Shown here piece by piece: positions 8,660-16,241 of a stretch of 26,989 nt of DNA. Source of the DNA: an uncultured Azospirillum sp. Its GTDB lineage: Bacteria > Pseudomonadota > Alphaproteobacteria > RF32 > CAG-239. The number at the start of each line of letters is the position of its first letter. The first letter of the stretch is position 1. Both the position numbers and the translations under genes were made by a program. The DNA lies in the NCBI GenBank assembly GCA_947383875.1, contig CANDEX010000017.1:1-26989 (forward strand), in the 5' to 3' direction. Below the pieces are notes generated by a model. The model saw only the letters and a program-made list of their open reading frames with translations, did not search any database and had not been told where the DNA came from.

Positions 8660-9418
8660 ATGAGTGATTTAAATAATATGCTGGAAGGCACAAAAATCCT
8701 GTCCTTGACAGATGGCAAAGGGCATTCCCATGAGTTTATCAGCGAAACCGAACAGGAAAAAGCCGGTTCCAAGCTTATGTATTATATGTGGCTGTCTCGC
8801 CTGTTTATCTTTTTTGCCATTGTTTCGCTGTTGATATTTATGAGTTCGTCGCTGGCATTATTTAAGTTGGCACCTCAGGTGAATGTTGAGCCTTTTCTTA
8901 TCATTAATCAGGATTCTTCTGACGGGATAGTTCGTGCCGAGGCGATCACCAACCGCATGGCCTCCAAAAATCAGCTGATGGAAATCTTTGTTCGTCAATA
9001 TGTCATCCTGCGTAATACGATTATTGACGATGAAAAAGAAATGCAAACCAGATGGTATCAGGGCGGAATGTTAAGCTTTCTTTCAGCACCTCGGGTGTAT
9101 AATGAATTCGAACAGTATCGGGAAACAATCTGGGGACAGATTCGTCACGATGGTGTGGTACGGGAAGTTGAAATCATATCCATAGGCAAGCTTGGGGGAG
9201 AACGCAGCCCGGTTTGGAAAGTTGACTTTAAAACTTATGAACTGTCGCGAAATGCAATTGACCAAAAGACTAAAGCCCGGATATTGAGTGTCCGCTATTG
9301 GACAGCTTCGGTAACGGCATTTTTCATTCCCGGCCGCGAGTTTGTCGGGTTGCGTTTAATCAATCCGATAGGCTTTACCGTCATCCGTTATTCTCAGGCG
9401 GAAGTCGAAATTCTCTAG
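8660..9418 (+). CDS. virB8: VirB8-family T4SS inner-membrane protein, first paralogue
   Basis: 252 residues from the ATG at 8660, with GGGGAA just upstream; an in-frame start at 8630 would overlap the previous gene and lacks support. Topology is that of VirB8: about 42 cytoplasmic residues, one membrane helix (about 43-69), and a periplasmic domain. The periplasmic part starts with N-V-E-P-F-L and ends with the family signature N-P-I-G-F-T-V-I-R-Y. VirB8 dimerises in the periplasm and nucleates assembly of the T4SS inner-membrane complex. The downstream VirB8 at 9734 is clearly paralogous: compare E-M-Q-T-R-W-Y-Q-G-G here with E-M-E-A-R-W-M-P-G-G there. The Dot/Icm pair DotI/DotJ is an alternative frame of reference with the same fold. 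The family call is secure; the exact orthology is not. Confidence 0.88.
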   Translation: MSDLNNMLEGTKILSLTDGKGHSHEFISETEQEKAGSKLMYYMWLSRLFIFFAIVSLLIFMSSSLALFKLAPQVNVEPFLIINQDSSDGIVRAEAITNRMASKNQLMEIFVRQYVILRNTIIDDEKEMQTRWYQGGMLSFLSAPRVYNEFEQYRETIWGQIRHDGVVREVEIISIGKLGGERSPVWKVDFKTYELSRNAIDQKTKARILSVRYWTASVTAFFIPGREFVGLRLINPIGFTVIRYSQAEVEIL

Positions 9419-9484
9419 ACTGTTGATAAGTTGGGGATTTTCTCAAGACGATATTAGACTTTTAATTTAAAAGAGTATAGTTTC

Positions 9485-9522
9485 TTAATATCTATACGAG
9501 TACTCACCTATATATAGATTAA
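9485..9522. promoter_or_regulatory. Inverted repeat in the leader of the VirB7-like gene
   Basis: In the AT-rich 115-bp gap between the first VirB8 gene and the lipoprotein gene, TTAAT-AT-CTATA (9485-9496) can pair with TATAG-ATTAA (9513-9522). This gives a 10-bp stem with a 2-base bulge and a 16-base loop. It ends where the Shine-Dalgarno AAGGA begins (about 9522-9526). It could be an operator or an mRNA hairpin that affects translation of the lipoprotein. No T-run follows, so it is not a terminator. I see no convincing sigma-70 promoter in the gap, although its AT-richness makes an internal promoter possible. Confidence 0.3.
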
Positions 9523-9533
9523 AAGGATAAAAT

Positions 9534-9722
9534 ATGTCTAAGAAAATTACCTTGCTTTTTTTGCTGCTTTTGCTCTCGGCTTGCGGCGTATTTGGCTCAT
9601 ATTATGAAGCTGAGCCTGTCGGGGTCGGTAAAGGTGTGGATGAGTTGAAGCTCTCGCCTTGTGCTTGCTTGCAGCTGGAACTGCCTAAAACGCTTCCCGA
9701 TTGGTTTGTTGAAACGATTTAG
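9534..9722 (+). CDS. Small outer-membrane lipoprotein, VirB7-like
   Basis: 62 residues with an AAGGA Shine-Dalgarno sequence upstream. Residues 1-16 are a lipoprotein signal peptide with a poly-Leu core and lipobox L-S-A-C (Cys17 lipidated). The mature part is only 46 residues and has a C-A-C pair (Cys43, Cys45) before L-Q-L-E-L-P. VirB7 proteins are short lipoproteins that bind VirB9 in the outer-membrane core, in some systems through a disulfide. The position between two virB8 genes and one gene before virB9 fits. The sequence itself is too short to prove orthology, so the VirB7 call rests on size, lipobox and neighbours. Confidence 0.8.
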   Translation: MSKKITLLFLLLLLSACGVFGSYYEAEPVGVGKGVDELKLSPCACLQLELPKTLPDWFVETI

Positions 9723-9733
9723 GATGAGGTGAA

Positions 9734-10465
9734 ATGGTTAATCGTTTAGGCGGAAATAACACGCAGCAGCGTTTAATCGGAGGGCACGCGCCGGCGCAAG
9801 CCGCGCCGCGGCGCAGTAACGGTGATGTTTTTGTCGCGAATGTCGGCGAGAAACGTTATTTGTGGACGGCGCGTGCTTTTGCGGTTATTACGGCAATCAG
9901 TATTTGCTGTAACGTGGTGCTTCTGCTGGCGATTGCTCAGGTTATGCCTTTGTTTCGGGTTGAGCCGTTTCTCTTAACGTTTCAGTCTAAGTCTGAGCAG
10001 GTGTATAATATTATGCCGGTTCGCGGCAATTTGGCTGATGAAAAAGCTATTACTGAAGTTTTTGTTCGTGAATATGTTTTGCTGCGCAGCTCATTTGATA
10101 GGGATATTCCGGAGATGGAAGCACGCTGGATGCCGGGCGGTCCTATTCAGGAGATGTCTTCGCCGGCTGTTTATCAGGAATTTTTAAATAAAACGGCCAA
10201 GCGGGCAATAGAGTTAATCAGAACACGCAGTCTGCAGCGTAATGTTCGTATTTTGACGGTTAATGAATTAGGGCAGGGATTGTGGCAGGTTGAGTATGAA
10301 ACGCAGGATATGTATCCGGATTCGACGGCTCCCGAGATTAATTACTGGACGGCATCGCTACGGGTCGGTTACCGTCGCAAAAGTGTTAAATATGGCGAGC
10401 GTTTGAATAACCCTGTCGGGTTTACTGTTGAACGTTATTCTCTGACATATAATAAAGTCAGATAG
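9734..10465 (+). CDS. virB8: VirB8-family T4SS inner-membrane protein, second paralogue
   Basis: 243 residues, 11 bases after the lipoprotein stop, with GATGAGGTG ahead of the ATG. The cytoplasmic N-terminus (about 44 residues) is Asn/Gly/Arg-rich. One membrane helix follows (about 45-70), then R-V-E-P-F-L and a periplasmic NTF2-like domain typical of VirB8. It ends with N-P-V-G-F-T-V-E-R-Y, the conserved C-terminal signature. It stands directly before virB9, the canonical virB8-virB9 order, so it is the better candidate for the true VirB8. The copy at 8660 may be a specialised partner, as with DotI/DotJ or the duplicated VirB8 of rickettsial systems. Confidence 0.9.
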   Translation: MVNRLGGNNTQQRLIGGHAPAQAAPRRSNGDVFVANVGEKRYLWTARAFAVITAISICCNVVLLLAIAQVMPLFRVEPFLLTFQSKSEQVYNIMPVRGNLADEKAITEVFVREYVLLRSSFDRDIPEMEARWMPGGPIQEMSSPAVYQEFLNKTAKRAIELIRTRSLQRNVRILTVNELGQGLWQVEYETQDMYPDSTAPEINYWTASLRVGYRRKSVKYGERLNNPVGFTVERYSLTYNKVR

Positions 10466-10484
10466 GTTTATAAGGTATGTTGAA

Positions 10485-12161
10485 ATGAGATTAAGTCTTG
10501 GCAAAATAATGGTTATCGGAGCTCTGGCTGCTTTTGTCTGCCATGATGCTTGGTCGCAGGCTACAATGGGGAGCCTTGACCAAAATGCAGACCAAACCCA
10601 GGGGCAGTATATGCCGATGAATTTGGGGTATGCCGGGTTTAATTCTCTGGGAATGACACAGGCCGCTTGGCTTGATCCTTTGCAAAATCTGGGGGAAGGA
10701 CAGAGTAAGCCCGCTTATTCTAAGTATTATTGGTCTCCGGATCTGATTTTGCCTATTCGTCTCCGGGAAGGTATGATGACTTTGCTGAATTTTCCTCAGT
10801 GGGAGTTGATTGAGGATATGTATATCGGCGATAATGCGACTTTCGACGGTCAGATTTCCGGGCCGAATACTATTTTGCTTTACCCGCGTAAGGGGGCCAA
10901 TGTCGGTGTCGATACGAACATCATCATCTTTGGACGTTCCGGTAATAAATATGTTTTCTATGTCAAAAGCGAAGGGGTTAATACCGAACGTTTAACAAAC
11001 TCTATTATTGACATTGATGTCATTGACGGTCCGTCGGGATCTCGAGGAGCCGGCGTGGCTGGCGGCAGCGTTGGGGGCGGTTCCGGAATGAACGCTTCAT
11101 CCTATAAGGCGAATAATTCTCATTCAGCAGATTCTCTTTTTACTAAGCGGTTTCAACGGAGTGACTGGATTAAGGAAATTCCGCTTGATCCGACCAAATT
11201 CCGCTTTGATATAGAGGTCTATGTGCCTAATCCTGATGATGTTGTCATTGCTCCTGAACGTGTATGGCGGGATGATATTTTCACTTATATTGATTTGGGT
11301 GAAAAGGCTCTTAATATGACACAGCGTCCGATTGTAACGCTTATTGTTGAGCGGATTGAGGTGCCGGTTGGTTTCCGTACCAAAGGGCCGAATAACCGCC
11401 TGATTATTGTTGAAGGAATTGGCGATATGGTTATGCGTAACGGTAAACGTTTGGTTTGCCTGAAGTTGCGCCGTTCGGATGACGCCGGAATGGAGAACGC
11501 AACTTATGCGACTGACTTCGATGATGCCGCTTGGGATGTTCCTCAACCTCTTCCCGGCGGAAGATCTCGCCCGACAGGCGGTACCGGAAGTGATAGCGAA
11601 TTTAATGGTCCTGGCGGTGGAATTAGTGGCCATATGCCCGGTCAGTTTGATATTCAGGTGGGACAGAGTGAAATCGTTGTGCCGCGTTATGGGGCTAATG
11701 GCGGAGGTAACGGCGGTAATGTTAATATTGATTATCAGCGTCCTTACCCTAATGACGGATTTGATTATTCAAAAATGCAGCACGTTCGTAATAACAACCA
11801 ATATGGCGGTGCTGGCGTAAATGGTGCCGGCGGTGCTGGCGGAGGAGCCGGATTCGGAAACGGAGGATACGGCTTCGGCGCGGGACTTGGTGATGGTGAT
11901 GCTTCAAGTATTTCCATTGAGCTTGGAACGGATGCTAATGTCGGTAAATTGGAAACCTTGTGGGGGCAGCTGTCTAAGAAGTATCCGGATGTTCTCGGGC
12001 GATATGAGCCTTTCTTCTCTGTTGATGCTCCGGCTGACGGACAAGGTAAAGAGCTTTTCCACCTCAGGGTTGGTCCGGTTAAAAGTTTGGAATCCGGGGA
12101 TAATGTCTGCAGCCGCCTTGGGCGTAACGGTGTCTTTTGTAGTGTAGTTAGAACGCAATGA
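10485..12161 (+). CDS. virB9: VirB9-family outer-membrane core protein with C-terminal SPOR domain
   Basis: 558 residues, about twice a usual VirB9. A signal peptide (cleavage near A-W-S-Q-A, about residue 26) is followed by a VirB9 N-domain at about 83-185 (I-R-L-R-E-G...F-P-Q-W-E-L...N-T-I-L-L-Y-P...N-K-Y-V-F-Y-V). The VirB9 C-domain is at about 224-335 (P-E-R-V-W-R-D-D-I-F-T-Y-I-D...C-L-K-L-R-R). A 130-residue Gly/Asn-rich linker follows, then a SPOR-like domain at about 476-558 with L-F-H-L-R-V-G-P-V (524-532) and two cysteines (542, 552). VirB9 forms the outer-membrane core ring with VirB7 and VirB10; SPOR domains bind denuded peptidoglycan. A SPOR fusion would fasten the secretion channel to the cell wall. 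The VirB9 call is firm and the SPOR call rather good, both from pattern reading only. Confidence 0.87.
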   Translation: MRLSLGKIMVIGALAAFVCHDAWSQATMGSLDQNADQTQGQYMPMNLGYAGFNSLGMTQAAWLDPLQNLGEGQSKPAYSKYYWSPDLILPIRLREGMMTLLNFPQWELIEDMYIGDNATFDGQISGPNTILLYPRKGANVGVDTNIIIFGRSGNKYVFYVKSEGVNTERLTNSIIDIDVIDGPSGSRGAGVAGGSVGGGSGMNASSYKANNSHSADSLFTKRFQRSDWIKEIPLDPTKFRFDIEVYVPNPDDVVIAPERVWRDDIFTYIDLGEKALNMTQRPIVTLIVERIEVPVGFRTKGPNNRLIIVEGIGDMVMRNGKRLVCLKLRRSDDAGMENATYATDFDDAAWDVPQPLPGGRSRPTGGTGSDSEFNGPGGGISGHMPGQFDIQVGQSEIVVPRYGANGGGNGGNVNIDYQRPYPNDGFDYSKMQHVRNNNQYGGAGVNGAGGAGGGAGFGNGGYGFGAGLGDGDASSISIELGTDANVGKLETLWGQLSKKYPDVLGRYEPFFSVDAPADGQGKELFHLRVGPVKSLESGDNVCSRLGRNGVFCSVVRTQ

Positions 12162-15100
12162 GTAAAGAAGTATTAACACATTCCGAGAGTTATGTGAAGA
12201 AAACCAACCGCATTATTCTTGTGGTTGGTATTACTTCTTTTGTAATCTTTGTCCTCGGTGTGATGTTGCTTATGCAGAGCGGTCCGATACAGGACGACTA
12301 TACGGAACCCGTATTTACCGATAATGATGACGCCTTGACGATTACGGCAGACAACGGCCCGAGTGATAATATTGAATTTGGTGCGATTGACGATGGCAGC
12401 ATCCCTATTACGACGACCCCGAACCCGGTACAAATGGGGCAGGTTGTTTTGGGGACGGATGCTAAAAATGTGCTTACTTTGGGAACAAACGCGAAAGCTG
12501 TTGTTCGTGTTGTGTCTGTTCAGCTGGCTGAACCGCCTTTTGATGGTTTTGAGTTTGAAGACAGATGTTCGGGTAAAGAACTTCGCGGTCATGAAACTTG
12601 TGACATTACAATGAGCTGGACGCCTGTCGTCGCCGGAAATGTTCAGAATAATTTTATTATTACTTGGCATGAAGCCAACTTGTCTTCTTCAAACACCAAA
12701 TCCGAAAAAGTTCCGGTTGAAGGTAATGCTATTCGCAAAGAAGACTGTAATTTTTGCGAGCAGACACTTCCCGGAAGCGGAACGAATATTTCTGATAAAG
12801 GGGCATTAAAAACCCGTAATGCCATTGGGCCTAATGGTGAAATTATCGGCACAATTGACGAAGACGGCTATGTTCGTGATGCGAACGGCAATGTTATTGG
12901 TCGTGTAAATTCAGCCGGAATGATTGTTGATGAAAACGGTAATATTATCGGTGTAGCTGAAAATCGCCGTTTGGTATATGATTCTAACGGTAACGTTATC
13001 GGATATGTTAATCCTGACGGAACGGTTGTTGACAAAGATGGCAATGTCATCGGGCGTACACTGCCTGACGGGACTGTTGTTGATATGAGCGGCAATGTCA
13101 TTGGGCGCGCTGTCGACGCAGGTTTTGTTTATGATAAAGACGGTAATATTATTGGTCGTGTTCAGCCGGATGGTTCGGTTATTGACATGAACGGCAATGT
13201 CATTGGCCGTTTGAATGAAAAAGGAGAAGTTGTCGATTCTTCAGGCAATATCATTGGTCGTGTCAGCAAGCAGGGACGGGTTGCTGTCGATGCCAACGGT
13301 AACGTCATCGGTGTTGTTATGCCGGATGGTTCTGTCGTGGATAAAGACGGAAATATTGTCGGTTTTGTTGATGAAAACGGCAATGTCGTTGGTAAAAACA
13401 TTCTTGGCAATGCCGGAGGAATGGTTAAATTAGCTTATGATAAGAACGGCAAAGTTATCGGCTATGTTGATGAAAACGGCAACGTGGTGGATGCGCATGG
13501 TAATATAATCGGCCGTATGGATGCCAATGGTAATGTTGTTGATGAAAACGGCAACGTCATCGGTAAAGTGGTATCCCTGCCGCAGCGGCGTTTAGCTTTT
13601 GATAAGGACGGTAATGTCATCGGTTACGTTGATAAGGACGGTAATGTTGTTGACCCGAGCGGCAATATTATCGGTAAAGTGCAATCTGACGGAACCATTG
13701 TTGATGCGGAAGGTAACATTATTGGTAATGTTGTATCCCTGCCGCAACAGCGTTTAGCCTATGATAAAGACGGTAATATCATTGGTCATGTTGACGCTGA
13801 CGGTAATGTTATTGATGCCAACGGCAATATAATTGGCAAAGTCCAAGCTGACGGAACAATCGTTGATAAAGACGGTAATGTGATTGGTCGAGCTGCTTAT
13901 GTCCAGGGACGGCGTTTAGTTTATGACGATGACGGCAATGTTATCGGTTATGTTGACGAAAACGGCAATGTTCGGGATGCTCAGGGAAATATTGTCGGTC
14001 GCGTACTCCCCGATGGGACAGTTGTTGATAAAAACGGAAATGTGATTGGTCGGGTAGCCGATATGAATATCGGTGCGCAACGGCGTTTGGCCTATGATAA
14101 AGATGGCAATATTATCGGCTATATTGATGAAAATGGCAATGTGGTTGATTTTAACGGTAATATCGTCGGTAAAATGCTGGATGACGGCACTTTGGTTGAC
14201 TTGGAGGGAAATGTCATCGGCAAAGCAGGTGATGTGGTCAACCTGGTATTGGATAAAGACGGTAAAGTCGTCGGTTATCTGACAGAAGACGGCAAAGTTT
14301 ATGATTTGAACGGCAGTCAGATAGGATATGTTGATGAGCGTGGCAATATTATCAGCTCTCTGGATAAAACATTAGGGGCTTTGGTGCAAACGCGAATGAT
14401 TCCGATTACGCCCAAAGGAACCGTGTTAGGTAAACTCAATAGTGACGGTACGGTGGTGCAGGATTTGCGAACTGTCGGTCGTGTGTTGTCTAACGGATTG
14501 GTGCGGGATCCTTCAGGAGCGGAGGTTATCGCTCGTTTGGTGCGCGGAGGTTTGGTTGTCGGCTACGGGTGCAAAAACATAGGCTATCTTGAGGCAGACG
14601 GCAAAATTCGTAAAGGAAATCAGGAAACTAAGCTTAAACCGATGCCTGATGGTGTCATCTTGGATGCCGCGAATAACTATGTCGGTGAAGTTGTCAAAAC
14701 CGGAAAAGTGTTTGATGATTCTTGCACTTATTTAGGTGATGTCGGAACAGACGGCATTGTTCGCACGGCAGACGGTGTGTATGTGGGGTGTGTCAACCCT
14801 GACGGCACGGTACTGAATGAACAGGGAGAAATTATCGGTGGTGTTGCGCGCAATGGCGTGGCCGTATCTTATGACGGGGAATACTTGGGGCAAGTTTCCC
14901 CCGACGGATTAATCATTGCGTTGTCCGGACAACCCGTGGGTTGTGTTGGCACATACGGCGATGTGTTCAATAAAAACGGCAGCTATATTGGTCGGGTGCT
15001 TGATAAAATTTATGCCTATGATTTATATGGCAATTTCTTGAATATCGTCGGTCCTAACGGCAAAGTGGCAATAAGTGGTCAGCCTGATGCCAGACTTTAT

Positions 15101-16237
15101 GCCAATAATTTGATTGCGAATAATCGTAATGAAATTATCGGGGTCTTAATGGATGAAAAATCTACCTTACTGACTCCGGAAGGTAAGTTTTTAGGACGTT
15201 TATTCCCGGATGGACAGATATATGATGGTCGAGGCATTGCAATCGGCAAAATGAGCGGCGATGCATCCGGATTCTTGAATAAACAGCTTGGAACCCTGGT
15301 AAAAAAAGGTGTTGTCGCTGATTTTAAAGGTAACAAGATTGGTCTGGTGAATCATGACGGGCAAGTTATTACTCGTTTTGGTGAAGTGCTCGGAAATATA
15401 GACGCAAAAGGCAATTTCATAGATGCCAGAGGCGATTATCGCGGCGGTGTCGTATCCCGAGGAAGTGCTATCGGCTATGACGGATCATATCTGGGGTATG
15501 CTGTGGCTGACGGCAGCGTAATCAGTATGGAGGGGGCTAAAGTTGGTCAAGTATCCTCGGATAATAAGGTCGTTGACGGACAAGGCAAAATTATAGGGGA
15601 AATCATTCCTGAAAACATTGTGGTTGACATCTGGGGAAATTATCGGGGACGTGTAAATTCTCTGGGAGACGTGATCGATTTGAAAGATGAAGTTATCTCA
15701 GCTGTTTTACCGGGAGGATCGACGGATAAAAATTTAAGCCTGTTGCGCCGTGGTGCCGTTGTCAATTTCGGAGGAAATCTTTCAGGAGCCGTTATGCCCG
15801 ATGGAACGGTGATTGATCGAGAAAATGTACCGGTTGGCAGAGTTCTTTCTGACGGCAATATTATCAGTACAGCAGGTAAATTAATCGGCGAAGTGGCCGA
15901 CGGTGATATAGTTATTGATAACTCGGATAAAGTTGTAGGCTATGTTAATTTTGATGGTAGAATCAGAAATCGGGACGGCAGCCTTATCGGTCGTACACTC
16001 TCCGGTGATTTAGCGATTGACAATAATGATAATATTCTCGGCAGAGTCTATAAAATCGGTGCTACGATTTTAGGTAATGACGGCAGCTATAGCGGGCGTT
16101 TGGCTGCAGATGGCAGCGTTGTTGATGTGGCCGGAAAAAATATAGGCTACCTCAAAAATAACGGCTCTTATATTGATTTGGATAAAAAAGTAGCGGGCTA
16201 TGCTCTTCAGGAAGTGGCAAAGAACCGGAGGAACTGA
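12158..16237 (+). CDS. Membrane-anchored giant repeat protein: N-terminal half of a split VirB10/DotG-like scaffold
   Basis: 1359 residues; the start overlaps the virB9 stop (ATGA). A short cytoplasmic N-terminus and one membrane helix (about 18-41) resemble the anchor of VirB10/DotG. Residues about 82-172 look like an ASH/Hydin-type immunoglobulin-like domain: P-N-P-V-Q-M-G-Q-V-V-L-G, then G-H-E-T-C-D-I-T-M-S-W-T-P-V. Roughly 28 regular repeats follow (about 221-725), with unit close to G-N-V-I-G-R-V-L-P-D-G-T-V-V-D-K (16-17 residues). From 747 to the end the same pattern is degenerate. There is no VirB10 domain; that domain is at the end of the next gene. The repeat is probably a beta-solenoid or beta-roll with Asp/Asn-Gly turns (inference). 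The protein would reach from the inner membrane far into the periplasm. Confidence 0.85.
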   Translation: MSKEVLTHSESYVKKTNRIILVVGITSFVIFVLGVMLLMQSGPIQDDYTEPVFTDNDDALTITADNGPSDNIEFGAIDDGSIPITTTPNPVQMGQVVLGTDAKNVLTLGTNAKAVVRVVSVQLAEPPFDGFEFEDRCSGKELRGHETCDITMSWTPVVAGNVQNNFIITWHEANLSSSNTKSEKVPVEGNAIRKEDCNFCEQTLPGSGTNISDKGALKTRNAIGPNGEIIGTIDEDGYVRDANGNVIGRVNSAGMIVDENGNIIGVAENRRLVYDSNGNVIGYVNPDGTVVDKDGNVIGRTLPDGTVVDMSGNVIGRAVDAGFVYDKDGNIIGRVQPDGSVIDMNGNVIGRLNEKGEVVDSSGNIIGRVSKQGRVAVDANGNVIGVVMPDGSVVDKDGNIVGFVDENGNVVGKNILGNAGGMVKLAYDKNGKVIGYVDENGNVVDAHGNIIGRMDANGNVVDENGNVIGKVVSLPQRRLAFDKDGNVIGYVDKDGNVVDPSGNIIGKVQSDGTIVDAEGNIIGNVVSLPQQRLAYDKDGNIIGHVDADGNVIDANGNIIGKVQADGTIVDKDGNVIGRAAYVQGRRLVYDDDGNVIGYVDENGNVRDAQGNIVGRVLPDGTVVDKNGNVIGRVADMNIGAQRRLAYDKDGNIIGYIDENGNVVDFNGNIVGKMLDDGTLVDLEGNVIGKAGDVVNLVLDKDGKVVGYLTEDGKVYDLNGSQIGYVDERGNIISSLDKTLGALVQTRMIPITPKGTVLGKLNSDGTVVQDLRTVGRVLSNGLVRDPSGAEVIARLVRGGLVVGYGCKNIGYLEADGKIRKGNQETKLKPMPDGVILDAANNYVGEVVKTGKVFDDSCTYLGDVGTDGIVRTADGVYVGCVNPDGTVLNEQGEIIGGVARNGVAVSYDGEYLGQVSPDGLIIALSGQPVGCVGTYGDVFNKNGSYIGRVLDKIYAYDLYGNFLNIVGPNGKVAISGQPDARLYANNLIANNRNEIIGVLMDEKSTLLTPEGKFLGRLFPDGQIYDGRGIAIGKMSGDASGFLNKQLGTLVKKGVVADFKGNKIGLVNHDGQVITRFGEVLGNIDAKGNFIDARGDYRGGVVSRGSAIGYDGSYLGYAVADGSVISMEGAKVGQVSSDNKVVDGQGKIIGEIIPENIVVDIWGNYRGRVNSLGDVIDLKDEVISAVLPGGSTDKNLSLLRRGAVVNFGGNLSGAVMPDGTVIDRENVPVGRVLSDGNIISTAGKLIGEVADGDIVIDNSDKVVGYVNFDGRIRNRDGSLIGRTLSGDLAIDNNDNILGRVYKIGATILGNDGSYSGRLAADGSVVDVAGKNIGYLKNNGSYIDLDKKVAGYALQEVAKNRRN
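12820..14340 (+). repeat. Regular 16-17-codon repeat array A
   Basis: About 28 units of G-[NK]-[VI]-[IV]-G followed by [RKY]-V-x-x-[DN]-G-x-V-[VI]-D. They are grouped in larger units introduced by R-R-L-A-Y-D-K-D-G. The protein repeat is highly regular, but the DNA copies differ at many third positions, so the array is old and kept by selection on the protein. Confidence 0.9.
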
Positions 16238-16241
16238 GTTG
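16227..16241 (+). promoter_or_regulatory. Shine-Dalgarno and TTG start that define the second giant gene
   Basis: GGAGG (16227-16231) lies 7 bases before TTG (16239-16241), directly after the TGA stop (16235-16237) of the first giant gene. From this TTG the protein begins with a proper signal peptide. The in-frame ATG at 16200 has no Shine-Dalgarno and would add 13 residues before the basic n-region. Confidence 0.75.

Noticed and set aside
8630..8660. The upstream ATG at 8630 as the start of the first VirB8
   Set aside because: It lies inside the previous gene without a ribosome site. The ATG at 8660 has GGGGAA ahead of it and begins a normal VirB8 N-terminus.
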